Source: Coriolopsis trogii
Lineage: Eukaryota; Basidiomycota; Agaricomycetes; Polyporales; Polyporaceae
Direction of reading: 5' to 3'
DNA length: 64,000 bases
Assembly: GCA_020543525.1 (NCBI GenBank)
Contig: JAHYIO010000005.1
Coordinates: forward strand, 1,337,001-1,401,000
Shown: in pieces, positions 1-11,346 of the stretch
How the letters are laid out: each line of letters opens with the position of its first letter
How positions within the stretch are numbered: the stretch's first letter is position 1
Translations under genes and position numbers: made by a program
Notes under the pieces: model-generated
Seen by the model: the letters and a program-made list of their open reading frames with translations, nothing else
Told to the model about the DNA's origin: nothing
Database searches by the model: none

Positions 1-544
1 ATGACGACCGAGAACGACCGAGGGAAACAGAGCAGCGATGAGGTGCTTAGACAACACGCAGCGCTCAGGTAATGAGATGCGTGCCGTCCACGGCAGGTTC
101 ATGCAGAGGGGGGTGTCTGCATTGTACCTGAGGCTTCGCCAGTGGTGTTTAGTCCTCTGGCGGCCTGGGGTTTGTTGTCCGTGGTCGATGGACCTTGTGG
201 ACCTGCCTCTGTCTCCTCGTCGCCGGCCAGGGGGTCAACCTAGTCGTCGGTCATCTGGATGTCCTGCGCGGCGAGTCCCAACACCGTAAGCCTTATGTCT
301 GCCTCACTAGGGACATTCTGTGGAATGTCCTGGAGGGAGACAGGGAGCTCCGGCCATGCCTTGAAGGCGTGAGGGTCGCGCCCATACCCTTGGTTGCGGT
401 ACATGCGTGCGACGGCCTCCATCAACGAGATGGTCCGTGTGGTGATGCCGCAATGCGCGATCCACCACATGATACTGGCCTCGGTCGCGTTGGTGGGGCT
501 GGCCGGGTATGGTTGGATGTTTTCATGAGGCAGCATACGACTAC
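1..544 (-). other. Unassigned sequence left of the gypsy remnant
   Basis: The longest open stretch is on the minus strand at about 240-536. It has protein-like composition (for example the stretch MWWIAHCGITTRT) but I do not recognise it. It abuts the gypsy integrase remnant at about 545, where the integrase frame ends in TAG after the residues GFDYS and similarity stops, so a deletion or rearrangement breakpoint lies near 545-550. No LTR of the gypsy element is visible here. It could be part of another element or of a host gene that continues off the left edge. Confidence 0.3.
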
Positions 545-638
545 CTATGAGTAGTCGAACCCGTTAGCCCTTGGGAATGGACCGACGAAGTCCATTCCTA
601 TGGATATCCATGGCAGCAGCGGTATTGGTAGCAAGTGG
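545..638 (-). pseudogene. Gypsy integrase fragment, continuation beyond Copia-1
   Basis: The minus-strand translation gives HLLPIPLLPWISIGMDFVG followed by PFPRANGFDYS and a TAG stop. The segment W-SIGMDFVGPFP is the start of the integrase catalytic core in Ty3/gypsy elements, with the first catalytic aspartate in MDF. It joins directly to the zinc-binding part of integrase at 7,147 once Copia-1 and one AGTGG are removed. After the stop no further integrase similarity is visible, so the remainder of the core is missing. Confidence 0.75.
634..638. repeat. Copia-1 target-site duplication, left copy
   Basis: AGTGG immediately precedes the TGTTGACA end of the 5' LTR and is repeated directly after the 3' LTR at 7,142-7,146. 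Five bp is the usual Ty1/copia target duplication length. Confidence 0.9.
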
Positions 639-1205
639 TGTTGACATTCTGGATTTACGGCTCTACCGGTCCGGAGTTGTGCACACAACCTTTGTATGGT
701 CATGTTTACCTATGTTTAGATAGCGCTTACTATAGGCTGTGTTTCTACTTACCATATACGGTTTTCTCTACGAAACTACTGTACATTCCCATGACCATAT
801 GGTTCCCTTGTCTTCCTGTGCATTCTACAATGCACCGGAACATTCTAGACCTTATGTCTTACTCAGAATACTCTCGGCTCTTACTCATATGCCGAGTACG
901 GACTCTTACTCATCGCTCTATGGTTAACATGTGACTGCTTCATTCGCTTACTCATGCACTCCTCTCTCCAGTATATAAGGCAGTCTGTTTGCCCCTCTGC
1001 TCTTCAGTCGTTCGCTCACTGACTGAAGAGTAAGTCTCACTCATTACTTATGCTCTACTACACTTTACTTACTAGTACTTGTAGTCTCTCTTTGTGTGAC
1101 TTACAGGTACTAAACTATGCAATATAGTCGTTCGCTCACTGACTGAAGATCTCTCTTTGTGTGACTTACAGGTCGCTCCAAGCCTTCCAGGTTCAGAGTT
1201 CATCA
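639..1205 (+). repeat. Copia-1 5' LTR
   Basis: 567 bp, TG...CA ends (TGTTGACA...TTCATCA), same length as the 3' LTR and read as identical. A TATATAA box lies at 972-978. The R/U5 part contains two pairs of internal direct repeats: a 24-bp unit at 1,006-1,029 and 1,126-1,149, and a 24-bp unit ending in TTACAGGT at 1,085-1,108 and 1,150-1,173. These give a GTAAGT donor-like site at 1,030 and two acceptor-like TTACAG sites. Confidence 0.95.
972..978 (+). promoter_or_regulatory. TATA box of Copia-1 LTR promoter
   Basis: TATATAA in the 5' LTR; the same box is at 6,908-6,914 in the 3' LTR and is conserved in the solo LTR near 19,708. It is followed about 35 bp later by the repeated CAGTCGTTCGCTCACT block, where transcription probably starts. 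Confidence 0.7.
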
Positions 1206-1221
1206 GGTTATGAGCCCTGCG
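1206..1221 (+). other. Copia-1 primer binding site (half-tRNA initiator-Met type)
   Basis: GGTTATGAGCCCTGCG starts at the base after the LTR. Its complement CGCAGGGCTCATAACC matches the anticodon arm of initiator tRNA-Met (loop CTCATAA with the CAT anticodon) rather than a tRNA 3' end. Drosophila copia is known to prime with a tRNA-iMet fragment cut in the anticodon region. The same 16 bases follow the Copia-2 5' LTR. Confidence 0.8.
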
Positions 1222-2258
1222 CTCTAATCGGTTGCTTCTCTGTCGACACCTCTGCGCGCAACTCTTTGTACGTCGACTCTCTGCCCGTGCATCCCACTTT
1301 CCTACTCTCTTGACTGTGCCCGCCGACACTGCTGCCAGGGGGACATTACTGCGCTCGTGACGCAGCCCTGAGCGCTTCGTAGTCAGTCTCTAGTCTACTA
1401 TCATTGTAACACCTGTTGTGCTCTCGAGGCACCTGGGTGATTCAGGCATCCCTCAGCCAGGCCACGCACTTGCGCCCGCCAGCTGTTGTACCCGGGGTGG
1501 TTAGCACCTTTGGACCGGAGGACAACCGTTCGGACCCTCCTTACGATACCTTTTTGCCTCGGTAGTTACTATAGCGTTTCTTGGGCACAGTTGGCGACTT
1601 CTACCCGGATTGTCGGTAATTTCGGCTTACTGGCTCTCTGGTTCACCTCAAAAGGTGCCCCTGTCCACCTTCCTCGCACGTGGCACGTCAATCATCGCGT
1701 ATACTTTGAACCACCGTTCTGGAGCCGACTCTTCCAGCATCTCCTCATTCCTCTGAGTCTGAAGTCGAGGACATCGTTGATACTTCGACAGAAGCATCCT
1801 CTGACAGCTCAGGCAACGAGGAATCCTGCGAGGATCTTCCACACGTTTGGGACTCTGACGAACAAGTCGACGCCCACCTTCAAAGCGACGGTTGGTACAA
1901 TTGTGCCGTGAGCCCCTGTCCTCATCGGTACAACAACGTTGCTTTACCGGAAGATCCCACATCGTTCGCTTGGCAACCTATCTCTCCCTACCAAGCAGAC
2001 GAGGAGTTTCTTGCTGGAGTCAACACAGCTCTTCCAGTCGCATCCGATACACCCTACGACACACCACTTGTCGTAGCGCTTCCTCTCGCCTCTAACACCC
2101 CATACGACACCCCTCTCGTCGCATCTCCGCATCTCTCTCCAATCGAAACTCTTCCTCCTCCTCTCGTCACTGCGCTTCCATCTGTTGCGCCTATATCCTT
2201 CACTCTAGACTTCGACGACGAGGATTATCTCCACTCTTCTCAGTACCTGCTTTCAATC
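1222..2258 (+). other. Long Copia-1 leader with an ATG-less open frame
   Basis: Just over 1 kb separates the primer site from the first in-frame ATG of gag-pol. From 1,710 the gag-pol frame is open without interruption but has no ATG before 2,259, giving 183 sense codons rich in Ser, Pro, Thr and acidic residues, including a repeated NTPYDTPLV-like motif around 2,040-2,110. Short upstream ORFs also occur. The segment may be untranslated, translated from a non-AUG start, or joined by splicing. Confidence 0.5.
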
Positions 2259-5200
2259 ATGGGAGACGTCAAGATCGACTCGATCCCTATCCTTTCTTCG
2301 GCGAACCAGTACAATGACTGGGCTGCAAAGCTCAAGGGGTACTTCATCTTCATGGGCTGTTGGGAGATTGTCGAAGGCACCAAGACTGAGCCCTCTCCTG
2401 CCGGTACTACTGCCACTGCGGCGGAGTTAGTCGCCATAGAGGCATGGCAGAAGCTCAATGGGCAGGCTCGCGGCATGATGTATATGCGGGTCTCACCGAA
2501 CTTCCACTACGTCCTCGATGCGAAGGTTCTGGGTCAAGGTGGTGCTGCTCCTCGTACCATGACAGCCGCTGAGACCTGGGCCGCCATCAAGACGAAGTTT
2601 GGCACGCCCAACAGTGCTCACGTCTGGGGCATGTTCGAGTCGCTCGTTGCAGAGCCTCGCATGAACGATTCGAAGCCTCTCCAGGACCAGATGATGAAGA
2701 TCATCAACCGCCTTCGCGACATCGATAGCAACGGCGTCAAGCTCAGCGAGACCATGCAGGCTCTCCTGTTGCTGTCGAAGGTCCCCGAGTCCTACCAGTC
2801 CATGGTTTCTGCGCTAATGGCTATTACGGACATCGACAAGGTCACCCTCGACGACATCCAGTCGAAGACCTTGGCCGAGGAGTCATTGCGCAAGAACGGA
2901 CAGTCCGCCAACAAGGTCTCCCAGACCAAGCCGAAGCCTAAGGGTCCTTGCTCCTTCTGTGGCGGTAGTTCTCACCACGAGTCCAACTGCTACAAGAAGC
3001 ACCCAGACAAGCGTCCCAAGGGCAAGAAGAAGGAGAAGGAGAGGGATAAGGACAAGGACAAGGGGAAGAACAAGGACACTACTTCTCATAGCCATGCACA
3101 TGTCGTCTCTGAGTCTGTATCTGCTGTAAACGTACTTTCGGGTCCCTTGAACATCGCTGCTTCTTTCTATGATGAGGCTATGGCCTCGGACAGCTCGAAG
3201 TGGACCATGTGGCTTATGGACTCAGGAGCCTCTCAACATATCACCGGCGACATGTCTGACTTTTCTACCTACCAGCCTTTCGAGACCACTGTTCCCTTTG
3301 GAACGGCTGCGTCAGGTGAAAGTAGTGTTATCCATGCGCTTGGATCGGGAACGGTTGAAGGGATCGCGTACATCGATAATCAGAGCGTCCCAGTCACCTT
3401 CAACAACGTCTACTACATCCCGCATGTGGAAGGTCGTCTTTTCTCGACGGGCTCCATCGAGCGCAATGGTTATTCCTTGTTCCAAGGCGAAGGTCGCATG
3501 TGTATCTTTGACAAGCTACCTGATGGTGCTGTCAAACATGGTTCGATGATTCGTATCATGGGTCGAAAGATCCTTGAGGCGAGGTACAACCCGAATAGCA
3601 ACACGTACTGGACGCTCCTCGAACTCCGTAATGGTCAGCGTGTCCACCTCAATGTCCGTCGCTTCAAGACCTGGCATCGTCGCTTTGGTCATGCGGGCAA
3701 GGATGTGGTACGTCATCTTCCTAAGAACACCAAGGGAGTTGATGCCGTTGATCATGCGGATGAAGAGCCATGTGACGGATGTGCCTTTGGCAAATCCACT
3801 CGCGCCCCCTTTCCACCTTCTGAGAAGCGTGCGACTGAAGTTCTCGAGCTCATCCATACAGATCTCGATGGACCGATGCGTACTCAGGCTATCGGAGGAT
3901 GGAAGTATTTTGCTGGTTTCATTGACGATTACTCTGGTCTTGCTCGCGCCTATTACCTTAAGCACAAGTCGGATGCTATCAAAGCATTCCTCGACTATAA
4001 GGCATGGGCTGAGACTCAGACCGGTAAAAAGATCAAGAAAGTCCGCTCTGATCGAGGGGGGGAATACACGTCTAGCGAGTTCAGCGAGCTTCTTCGTTCG
4101 CATGGCATCGAGCACCAGAAGACAGTTGCGGGTTCACCTCAACAGAATGGACGTGCTGAACGCTGGAACCGTACCATCACCGAGAAGGCTTTGTGTATGT
4201 TACATCAGGCTGGACTTAGTCACGGTTTCTGGCAACTTGCCATCGATGCAGCCGTTCATATCTACAATCGTCAACCTATGCGACGACACAAATGGCAATG
4301 CCCTATCACGTTGTGGGACGGCACCATACCGGACGTTTCCTACTTCCGCGTGTTTGGGTGCAAAGCCTTTGTGCATGTGCAGAAGGCGAAGCGCGAAGGG
4401 AAGCTCGACAAGAAGGCAGTCGAGATGATCTTCGTGGGGTATGAGCAGGGTTCCAAGGGGTATCGTTTTTGGAATCCGGCCACCCGCTCTATCGTCGTGT
4501 CCCGCGATGTGACATTCGATGAAGAGTCTTTCCCTGCACGAAAACTTCCTGGCAATCAACCTGTCGCCCCCAGTGATAATCCGTTTGTGAATGACCAGTC
4601 GGATGAGTCCTCGAACGACGACTCTGACTCGGTCGATCCCAACGACATCCTGGACATTCCCCTTCCCATTCCGCTTGATGTCCCACCACCGCTTGATCAC
4701 TCTGTAGACGATGATGCGCCTGAAGCACCTGCTCCAGCTAATGCCCCTGATCGTCCTCCAACACCACCGCCTGTTCCTGCTCCTCATCCTCCTCACCGTC
4801 GTGGTCGTAACAGACCAGTGGGAGATAATCAGCCTAGCATTGCTCGTGACCGTCCTCGTCGTGACAAAGCAGGCATTCCCCACCCGAGTAGGATTCAGGA
4901 CAACATCTACGGTGACGAGAACCCGGTTCATGTCGACGCTCGGACAGATCCGGATGGAGATCAGTGGGAGGCAGAGACTTTCCTCGCTTTTCTCGCTGCT
5001 GCTCAGTCGAAAGCTGGTATTCCTCAATCCCACAAGGAGGCCATGTGATCGCCTGATGCTCCTAAGTGGCGCGAAGCTGAGAAGTCGGAGTATGACTCGC
5101 TCATCGAGAACAGGACCTGGGTACTTGTTCCTCGTCCTAAAGGTCGACACGTCGTCTCAAACCGCTGGGTTTATGACATTAAACATGATGGGCGGTATAA

Positions 5201-6563
5201 AGCTCGTCTTGTTGCTCGCGGTTTTACTCAAGTATGGGGTGAGGACTATCACGAGACGTTCTCTCCGGTTGCGCGGTTCGAGTCTATCCGGTATCTTCTT
5301 GCGCATGCTGCGCTTGAGGACTGGGACATCGAATCTATGGATGTCAAGACCGCGTTTCTGAATGGCGATCTCGAAGAGGAGATCTACATGGAACAGCCCG
5401 AAGGCTGGGTCGTTCCTGGGAAGGAAGACCACGTCTGTCTGCTCAAAAAGGCTATCTATGGTCTTAAACAGGCGTCGCGTCAATGGAATGCGAAGATTCA
5501 TCAGTCGCTTCTTGACTTGGGATTCCAACGGACCTATTCTGATGCCGGGATCTACGTATATCGGCGACAAGGGGGGGAACACGTAACAATTGTCGTACTC
5601 TATGTCGACGATCTACTTCTCATTGGCGATCAGTCTAGTCACATCAAGCACGTCAAGCGCTCTCTCTCTAAGCAGTACAAGATGACGGACTTGGGACCAG
5701 TCAAGCGCTTCCTTGGTCTTCGCATCACTCGAGATCGTTCTACTCGAACACTCGACATCGACCAGGAAGAGTATATCCAGTCTGTCCTTGAGCGTTTCCA
5801 GATGGCTGACTGTAAACCGTCGCGTACTCCTCTCCCTGCTGGTGCTGTTTTGGTGAAAACCGATCAGCCCGCTTCCGATTCATTCAGGCAACGCTACCAG
5901 AGTCTTATTGGCAGTCTTTTGTACGCCATGCTCGGGACGCGCCCTGATATTGCTTTCGCTGTCACACGGTTATCCAAGTACAATGCCAATCCCTCTGAAG
6001 CGCACATGAACTATGCCAAGTATGTCCTGCGTTACCTTCAGGGAACAAAGGCGTACCGGCTGCGCTACAAGGGAGCGTCTAATGACGGTCTGATTTCGTA
6101 CTCAGATTCGGACTGGGCGGAAGACCGTGATGATCGGCACTCAACCTCTGGCTTTGTCTTCTTGATGGCAGGTGGTGCTGTATCGTGGGCATCGAGGCGT
6201 CAGCCTACCATTTTGCTCTCCTCGACCGAGGCGGAATATAAAGCGGCCTCCGACACTTGTCGTCAGTTGGCATGGCTGAGGACCTTCGGCAATGAACTCG
6301 GAGATGACGTGACTGATCTGACGCCTTTGTGTCTCGACAACCAAGGCTCGATCTTCTTGTCTGTCAATCCAGTCATTGACCGTCGTACCAAGCACATAGA
6401 GATCCGTTATCACTTCATTCGTGAACAGGTCGAGATGGGATCTGTCGAGATCTACTATGTCGCTTCTGAGGACCAATTGGCCGACCCCCTCACGAAGAAC
6501 GTGCCTTACTCCAATCAGGCCAAATTCGTTGAGGAGATAGGTCTTGTGTCCGTTGCATCTTGA
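2259..6563 (+). pseudogene. Copia-1 gag-pol polyprotein, one in-frame TGA
   Basis: One frame of about 1,434 codons from ATG 2,259, the first in-frame ATG. Visible domains in order: gag; zinc knuckle C-x2-C-x9-C type CSFCGGSSHHESNC near residue 231; aspartic protease DSGAS near 321; GAG-pre-integrase with WHRRFGHAG near 470; integrase core with HTDLDG, FIDDYSG and NGRAERWNR (about 533-632); reverse transcriptase with YVDD near 1,115; RNase H with SDSDWAED, STEAEY and DIRYH-like EIRYHFI. The frame is broken once, by TGA at 5,046-5,048 (codon 930) between integrase and reverse transcriptase, with normal coding sequence right after it. With matching LTRs this is either one recent inactivating mutation or a read-through stop. 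All catalytic motifs are present. Confidence 0.93.
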
Positions 6564-6565
6564 AC

Positions 6566-6574
6566 GAGTGGGAG
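6566..6574 (+). other. Copia-1 polypurine tract
   Basis: GAGTGGGAG lies directly before the 3' LTR, two bases after the gag-pol stop codon. This is where plus-strand priming is expected, although the tract is short and interrupted by one T. Confidence 0.6.
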
Positions 6575-7141
6575 TGTTGACATTCTGGATTTACGGCTCT
6601 ACCGGTCCGGAGTTGTGCACACAACCTTTGTATGGTCATGTTTACCTATGTTTAGATAGCGCTTACTATAGGCTGTGTTTCTACTTACCATATACGGTTT
6701 TCTCTACGAAACTACTGTACATTCCCATGACCATATGGTTCCCTTGTCTTCCTGTGCATTCTACAATGCACCGGAACATTCTAGACCTTATGTCTTACTC
6801 AGAATACTCTCGGCTCTTACTCATATGCCGAGTACGGACTCTTACTCATCGCTCTATGGTTAACATGTGACTGCTTCATTCGCTTACTCATGCACTCCTC
6901 TCTCCAGTATATAAGGCAGTCTGTTTGCCCCTCTGCTCTTCAGTCGTTCGCTCACTGACTGAAGAGTAAGTCTCACTCATTACTTATGCTCTACTACACT
7001 TTACTTACTAGTACTTGTAGTCTCTCTTTGTGTGACTTACAGGTACTAAACTATGCAATATAGTCGTTCGCTCACTGACTGAAGATCTCTCTTTGTGTGA
7101 CTTACAGGTCGCTCCAAGCCTTCCAGGTTCAGAGTTCATCA
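6575..7141 (+). repeat. Copia-1 3' LTR
   Basis: 567 bp, read as identical to the 5' LTR at 639-1,205, with the same TATA box (6,908-6,914) and internal duplications. It is followed by AGTGG (7,142-7,146), the right copy of the target duplication. Confidence 0.95.
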
Positions 7142-7146
7142 AGTGG

Positions 7147-9675
7147 AGAAGGCCGGCTTTTAGCTTGTTCCAAGGTTTCGCGGACTGGCACTTCACACAC
7201 GAAATGCAGAACCGCTCGACCTCGATGCCGAGCTTTGGCCACCAAAACCACTGGCGGATGTATTCCGAAGTGCATTGGGACCTGTAGTGTCCAATAGACT
7301 CGTGGCTCTGATCTATTATAATCTGAGTCGTGGTCCGTTTATTGAATTTGGCTCGAGGTACACATAGTACCTCATTGCCCCTATGGTTGACGGTATATAT
7401 GTACCTGTCCCAAACACAAAACGTCTTGTGCTGCTTGGGGGCCTTCAGTATCTTGCTGAAGGTCGGGTCTTTGTCGTAGTTCTTCCTGATGAAGTTTATA
7501 AACCCATTGGTTCCCTCGACGAATTGTCGAAGGGATGGTCCGCTAGCCAAGGCATCCCATACCGTAGGCATTGGCTCATTTGCCTCCTCAGGAACATTTC
7601 GTTCTTGATTTGGAAGGGTGGTACGGGCAGTCACTTTCTTGACTGCCTCTGCCATGGCATTTGCCTCCGTGGTACGCTCCTTGACCTTCATGCACAACTC
7701 TCGTTGCGCATCTCGCTTTTTGGGATCGAGACCTTCAGGATTGAGGCGCATTACACATCCGGCATGCAACTCGAGGATGCGGTTATTCGGGAGGTCATCC
7801 CACCCGGGGTCAAGCCGTACGTCTGCATTGACGTACTCCTGTATCGGATGGAACTTGTCGGCGTTGTCATTCTCGTAGTAGCGAGACAAACAGTCCGCTA
7901 CTTTGTTGTCCTTACCTGGTACTTGTACCGTGCAATCGAATCGTGCCATGCATTCGAGCCATCGAATCCGCTGATTGTTCGGGCTGGTTGCTCCCTTGAA
8001 GAACTCCAAGGCCTTGTGATCTGTTACTATGGTGAACTTGCGCCTGAGGAGCTTGTCTTCCCACTTCTTGAGGCCCTCCAGTATCACGAGTGCCTCCTGC
8101 TCGTACGTATGGTACAAGCGTTGCGCACTCGTGAACTTCTTAGATAGAAAGCCCGTGGGTCGACAAGTCTTCCACTTGGGGCTCTGACCGTACAGGGCTC
8201 CTATACCATAGATGGATGTGTCGCAAATCAGCCAGATGGGTCCCTCTTTTCGAGGATCAATCGGCTTCAGGATGAGAGCCTTGCACGCTAATGCTTTGAT
8301 CATGTCGAAGCACTTCTGGTGCAATGGACACCAGACGAATGGTCTGTCATTGTGCTCCATGTCCGAGAGTGGGGTGGTGTACGCGGTGACGTTCGGCATG
8401 AACAGCGCAAGGTAATTCACCAACCCAAGGAACCGTTGGATTTTGTGGTATGAACGGGGAGTTCGCCACTCACAAATCCTGGTCATCTTGTCTGCGTTGG
8501 CGTGGAGACCGGTGTCGTCCACAATATGCCCTAGGCAATCCATCCTCTTCAAATACAGGTCGCACTTAGCCTTGCTCAAATAGAGCTTGGCCTCCTGAAG
8601 CTTGTCAAATACAAGCTTCAGGTGCTTCTCGTGATCCTGTATTGTGTCCGAGTACATGAAGATGTCGTCCAGGTAGACATGGACAAATTGTCCAATAAAA
8701 TCCCGGAAAATTGTAGCATCAGCTGCTGAAAGGTGGCTGGCGCATTACAATCCCCTTGTTGCATGACAAGACTGACATATGTCCCAAAGGTGTAGCGAAG
8801 GTCGTCTTCCAGATGTCCTCAAGCTTGATGCATACACGTCTGACAGATCTATTTTGGATCTGTACTTGGCTCGAGCCACATCCATGTGGATTTGATCTTG
8901 GTCTGGAAGTGGGGTAACATCCTTGACAGTATTGTCGTTTTGCTGCCTGGCGTTGACTACTATTCGTAGCTTGCCATTCTTCTTCGCTACACATAGTAGC
9001 GGAGCAGCTTGAGCGGCGCTCTGCGCTTTCCACCATATCACATTGGTGTACTTCTTGATCTTCTCGAGCAACTCGGTTTTGACTGCTTTAGGGCATTGAG
9101 GCAGTTGGTACTTATACTGTTTGCTCTCGTCAATGAGGGGAATCTTGTGATTCACCTCTCGCCATGATGGTAGAATGGGTGGTGGTGGGCAAAGCATATC
9201 GTTGTACTCTGCAAACCACTTGTCCCTCAGCTTCTGAAGGTTTTCTTCATCACTTCCGGGCTTGGGCGGCTCTCTATGAGTCTTCCGAATCTGCTCGTCG
9301 TTGAGGTAATCTTGAATAATGCCTACGAACATCTGGTGTAGTCCCATAAGGTCAGGTAGACCCGACAGTCCTAGTCCAGGACCCTTTGAAGAATGAAGGG
9401 TTAGCAATGATTTTTCTGAAATGTTTGGCACGCTGACATTCACAGCGTGCCCCTGGTGTCTAACAGGTCAAGTACTTGGCTCGGCGGTCGATATAGACCT
9501 CCGAGTGTCCGGAATACTGAACGAAACGGCGCATGCACCATTCCCCTCCCCTCCCAAAGACACTAAGGACTTCGCATAGCGGGAGTGGGGAGGCTCCACA
9601 ACGAGACATTCCGCCGCAGTCCCCTATGCGCTCGGCGTGGGTTTTTTGCCTTTGCGACAAATTTGTCGCTACAGT
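7147..9675 (-). pseudogene. Gypsy pol: reverse transcriptase, RNase H and integrase N-terminus
   Basis: Minus-strand frames at 8,745-9,443 and 7,142-8,657 encode Ty3/gypsy pol. The first contains the RT fingers/palm start (CVAKKNGKLRIVVNARQ, then DQDQIHMDVARAKYRSKIDL). The active-site YLDD lies near 8,666-8,677 (VHVYLDDIF), followed by GHIVDD and FLGLVNYLALFMP of the RT connection. RNase H follows with CDTSIYGIGA, YEQEALVI and TDHKALEFF, then the integrase zinc-binding HHCC region ending CVKCQSAKPWNKLKAGLLH at the Copia-1 insertion point. A frameshift lies between 8,680 and 8,745 and stops occur upstream of 9,443. It is a dead copy. Confidence 0.88.
9668..9675. repeat. Direct repeat flanking the giant palindrome, left copy
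   Basis: GCTACAGT precedes the left end of the palindrome and recurs at 15,925-15,932 just after its right end. If one mismatch is allowed the repeat is 9 bp (GCTACAGTC/GCTACAGTG) and the two arms then start at the same relative position. This length suits an 8-9 bp target-site duplication of a DNA transposon. Confidence 0.75.
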
Positions 9676-10402
9676 CACTCGATTCAATAGGAATATACTA
9701 TATGCTGTGTCCCTCGGCGGTGCTAATGCACTGTGTGGGCGTGGCACGCGGTGCCGCACAGTCGGGTCGTGGGAACCTGTGGGGTGTTCCGCGCGGGTGG
9801 TCGGCCGGGAGGCATAGTGGTGAGCCGCGCGGACCGGGTATGGGTGAGTGATCGGGTGGTGGTCTGGGGTAGGGGTACCAGGTTATCATTGATATAGACC
9901 TGTTCTGACGACTCGGACTATCTGTAGATATCTGTACAGTGTATGTAGATATTGTAAATAGTAATCAACCATTTATTGCGCATTTTGAAGAGACACAAGG
10001 GCAGGAAAGGTGCGCCAGAGCGGTCCGGGTAGGAGGTCCGGGTGGCGGCTGGTGGTCCGGGTGACATAGGGATGCCTGCGGACACCTTGGGCGAGTTGTG
10101 GGAGCTGATTATGTTCTGGGAAACATGGTTTGAATGGCTTTTGTGGCCTGGGTAAGTAGTTCCAGCCAGCAGGAGGTGGGGGAAAGGGGTTAGCTTACCC
10201 TTGGCCAGCCGGCTTATTTGGCGGCTCGGATGGATAGCTGATATTTCTACGAGCTTATTGGATTTGGCATGGCATTCTGCAGCTGTAGAAGTGCATCTGC
10301 AAGCCAGAATGAAATGTAGTGGTGTGCGGAATAGTGAACCGAGCGGTGTTGGACCAGTGCTGTCTGATGTTCCGCGCGGTGTTTGCCAGCCAGTATAAGC
10401 AG

Positions 10403-10670
10403 TGCAGCGCGGCTGGTTGATGTATATGGTAGTGTGTACCGCGCGGGTAGTTAATGTATATAATAAGGTGTACCACGCGGCTGGCTGATATATATGATGA
10501 GGTGTACCGCGCGGCTGGCTGATGTATATGATGAGGTGTACCGCGCGGCTGGCTGATGTATATGATGAGGTGTACTGCGCGGCTGGCTGATATATATAAT
10601 ACAGTGTACCGCGCGGTTGGTTGAAGTACATGATCCGGTGTTCTGCGCGGCCAGTTGGCATACAGACTGT
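10403..10670 (+). repeat. 34-bp tandem array, left arm
   Basis: About eight units of roughly 34 bp built on ACCGCGCGGCTGGCTGAT followed by GTATATGATGAGGTGT, with a few substitutions each. The core CCGCGCGG is itself palindromic. The inverted counterpart is at 14,931-15,198. Confidence 0.85.
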
Positions 10671-11346
10671 GTAGATGGCTCAGTGGTAGTGGAACACGGC
10701 CAGTCCGCCCATAACTGATGCAATTCCTGACCCGACGGTCTGTAAGTTGGCACACATACGTCCGAATATGATCCGGACCGGTGTGCAAATTTTGGTGGTG
10801 GACCGACATGTTCTGATGGAGATGCGGCTGCTGGACCGAGCGGATGGCTCAGCAGTAGCGGGACATGGCTGGTCCGCCCATAACTACTGCAATTCCTGAC
10901 CGGATGGTCTGTAAGTTGGTATATATATGTCCAAGTATGATCCGAACCGGTGTACAAATCTTGGCGGTGGACCGACATGTTCTGATGGAGATGCGGCTGC
11001 TGGACCGAGCAGATGGCTCAGCAGTAGTGGGACATGGCCGGTCCGCTTATAACTAATGCAATTCCTGACCCGACGGTCTGTAAGTTGGCACACATACGTC
11101 CGAGTATGATCCAGACCGGTGTACAAATTCTGGCGGTGGACCGAGATGTTCTGGGCAAGATGCGGCTGCCGGACCGAGCGGGTGGCTCAGCGGTAGCGAG
11201 ACATGGCCGGTCCGCCCATAACTACTGCAATTCCTGACCGGATGGTCTGTAAGTTGGTATATATATGTCCAAGTATGATCCGAACCGGTGTACAAGTTTT
11301 GGTGGTGGACCGAAGTAGTTCGGTAGAGATGCGGCTGCCAGACCAT
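10671..11346 (+). repeat. 169-bp tandem array, four copies (left arm)
   Basis: The marker ATTCCTGAC recurs at 10,723, 10,892, 11,061 and 11,230, exactly 169 bp apart. Units alternate between two subtypes, one with ...TATATATATGTCC... and one with ...CACACATACGTCC..., so the array has a two-unit higher-order pattern. Confidence 0.93.

Larger units (their letters stand above)
639..7141 (+). mobile_element. Copia-1, near-complete Ty1/copia retrotransposon
   Basis: Two LTRs of 567 bp, which appear identical on reading, flank an internal region with a primer binding site, a gag-pol frame and a purine-rich tract just before the 3' LTR. The element is bounded by the 5-bp target duplication AGTGG (634-638 and 7,142-7,146). 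Its ends are TGTTGACA...TTCATCA. Domain order gag, protease, integrase, reverse transcriptase, RNase H is that of Ty1/copia. Matching LTRs mean a recent insertion. The only visible defect is one in-frame TGA at 5,046-5,048. It inserted into the integrase region of the older gypsy element. Confidence 0.95.

Noticed and set aside
398..402. TACCG on the minus strand near 400, considered as the far target duplication of the gypsy element (TACCG also precedes 20,183)
   Set aside because: No gypsy LTR lies between the integrase remnant at 545 and this site, so the match of five bases is probably chance.
639..934. Open frame of about 99 codons repeated at 6,544-6,870
   Set aside because: It lies in the Copia-1 LTRs and repeats only because the LTRs are duplicates; there is no protein-like pattern.
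3516..5150. Long antisense frames across Copia-1 gag-pol
   Set aside because: They are shadows of the sense-strand coding region; the sense frame has all retroelement motifs.
10403..10670. 34-bp repeats with regular spacing, considered as a CRISPR array
   Set aside because: Units are directly adjacent with no unique spacers, occur as an inverted pair in a transposon-like palindrome, and the genome is eukaryotic.
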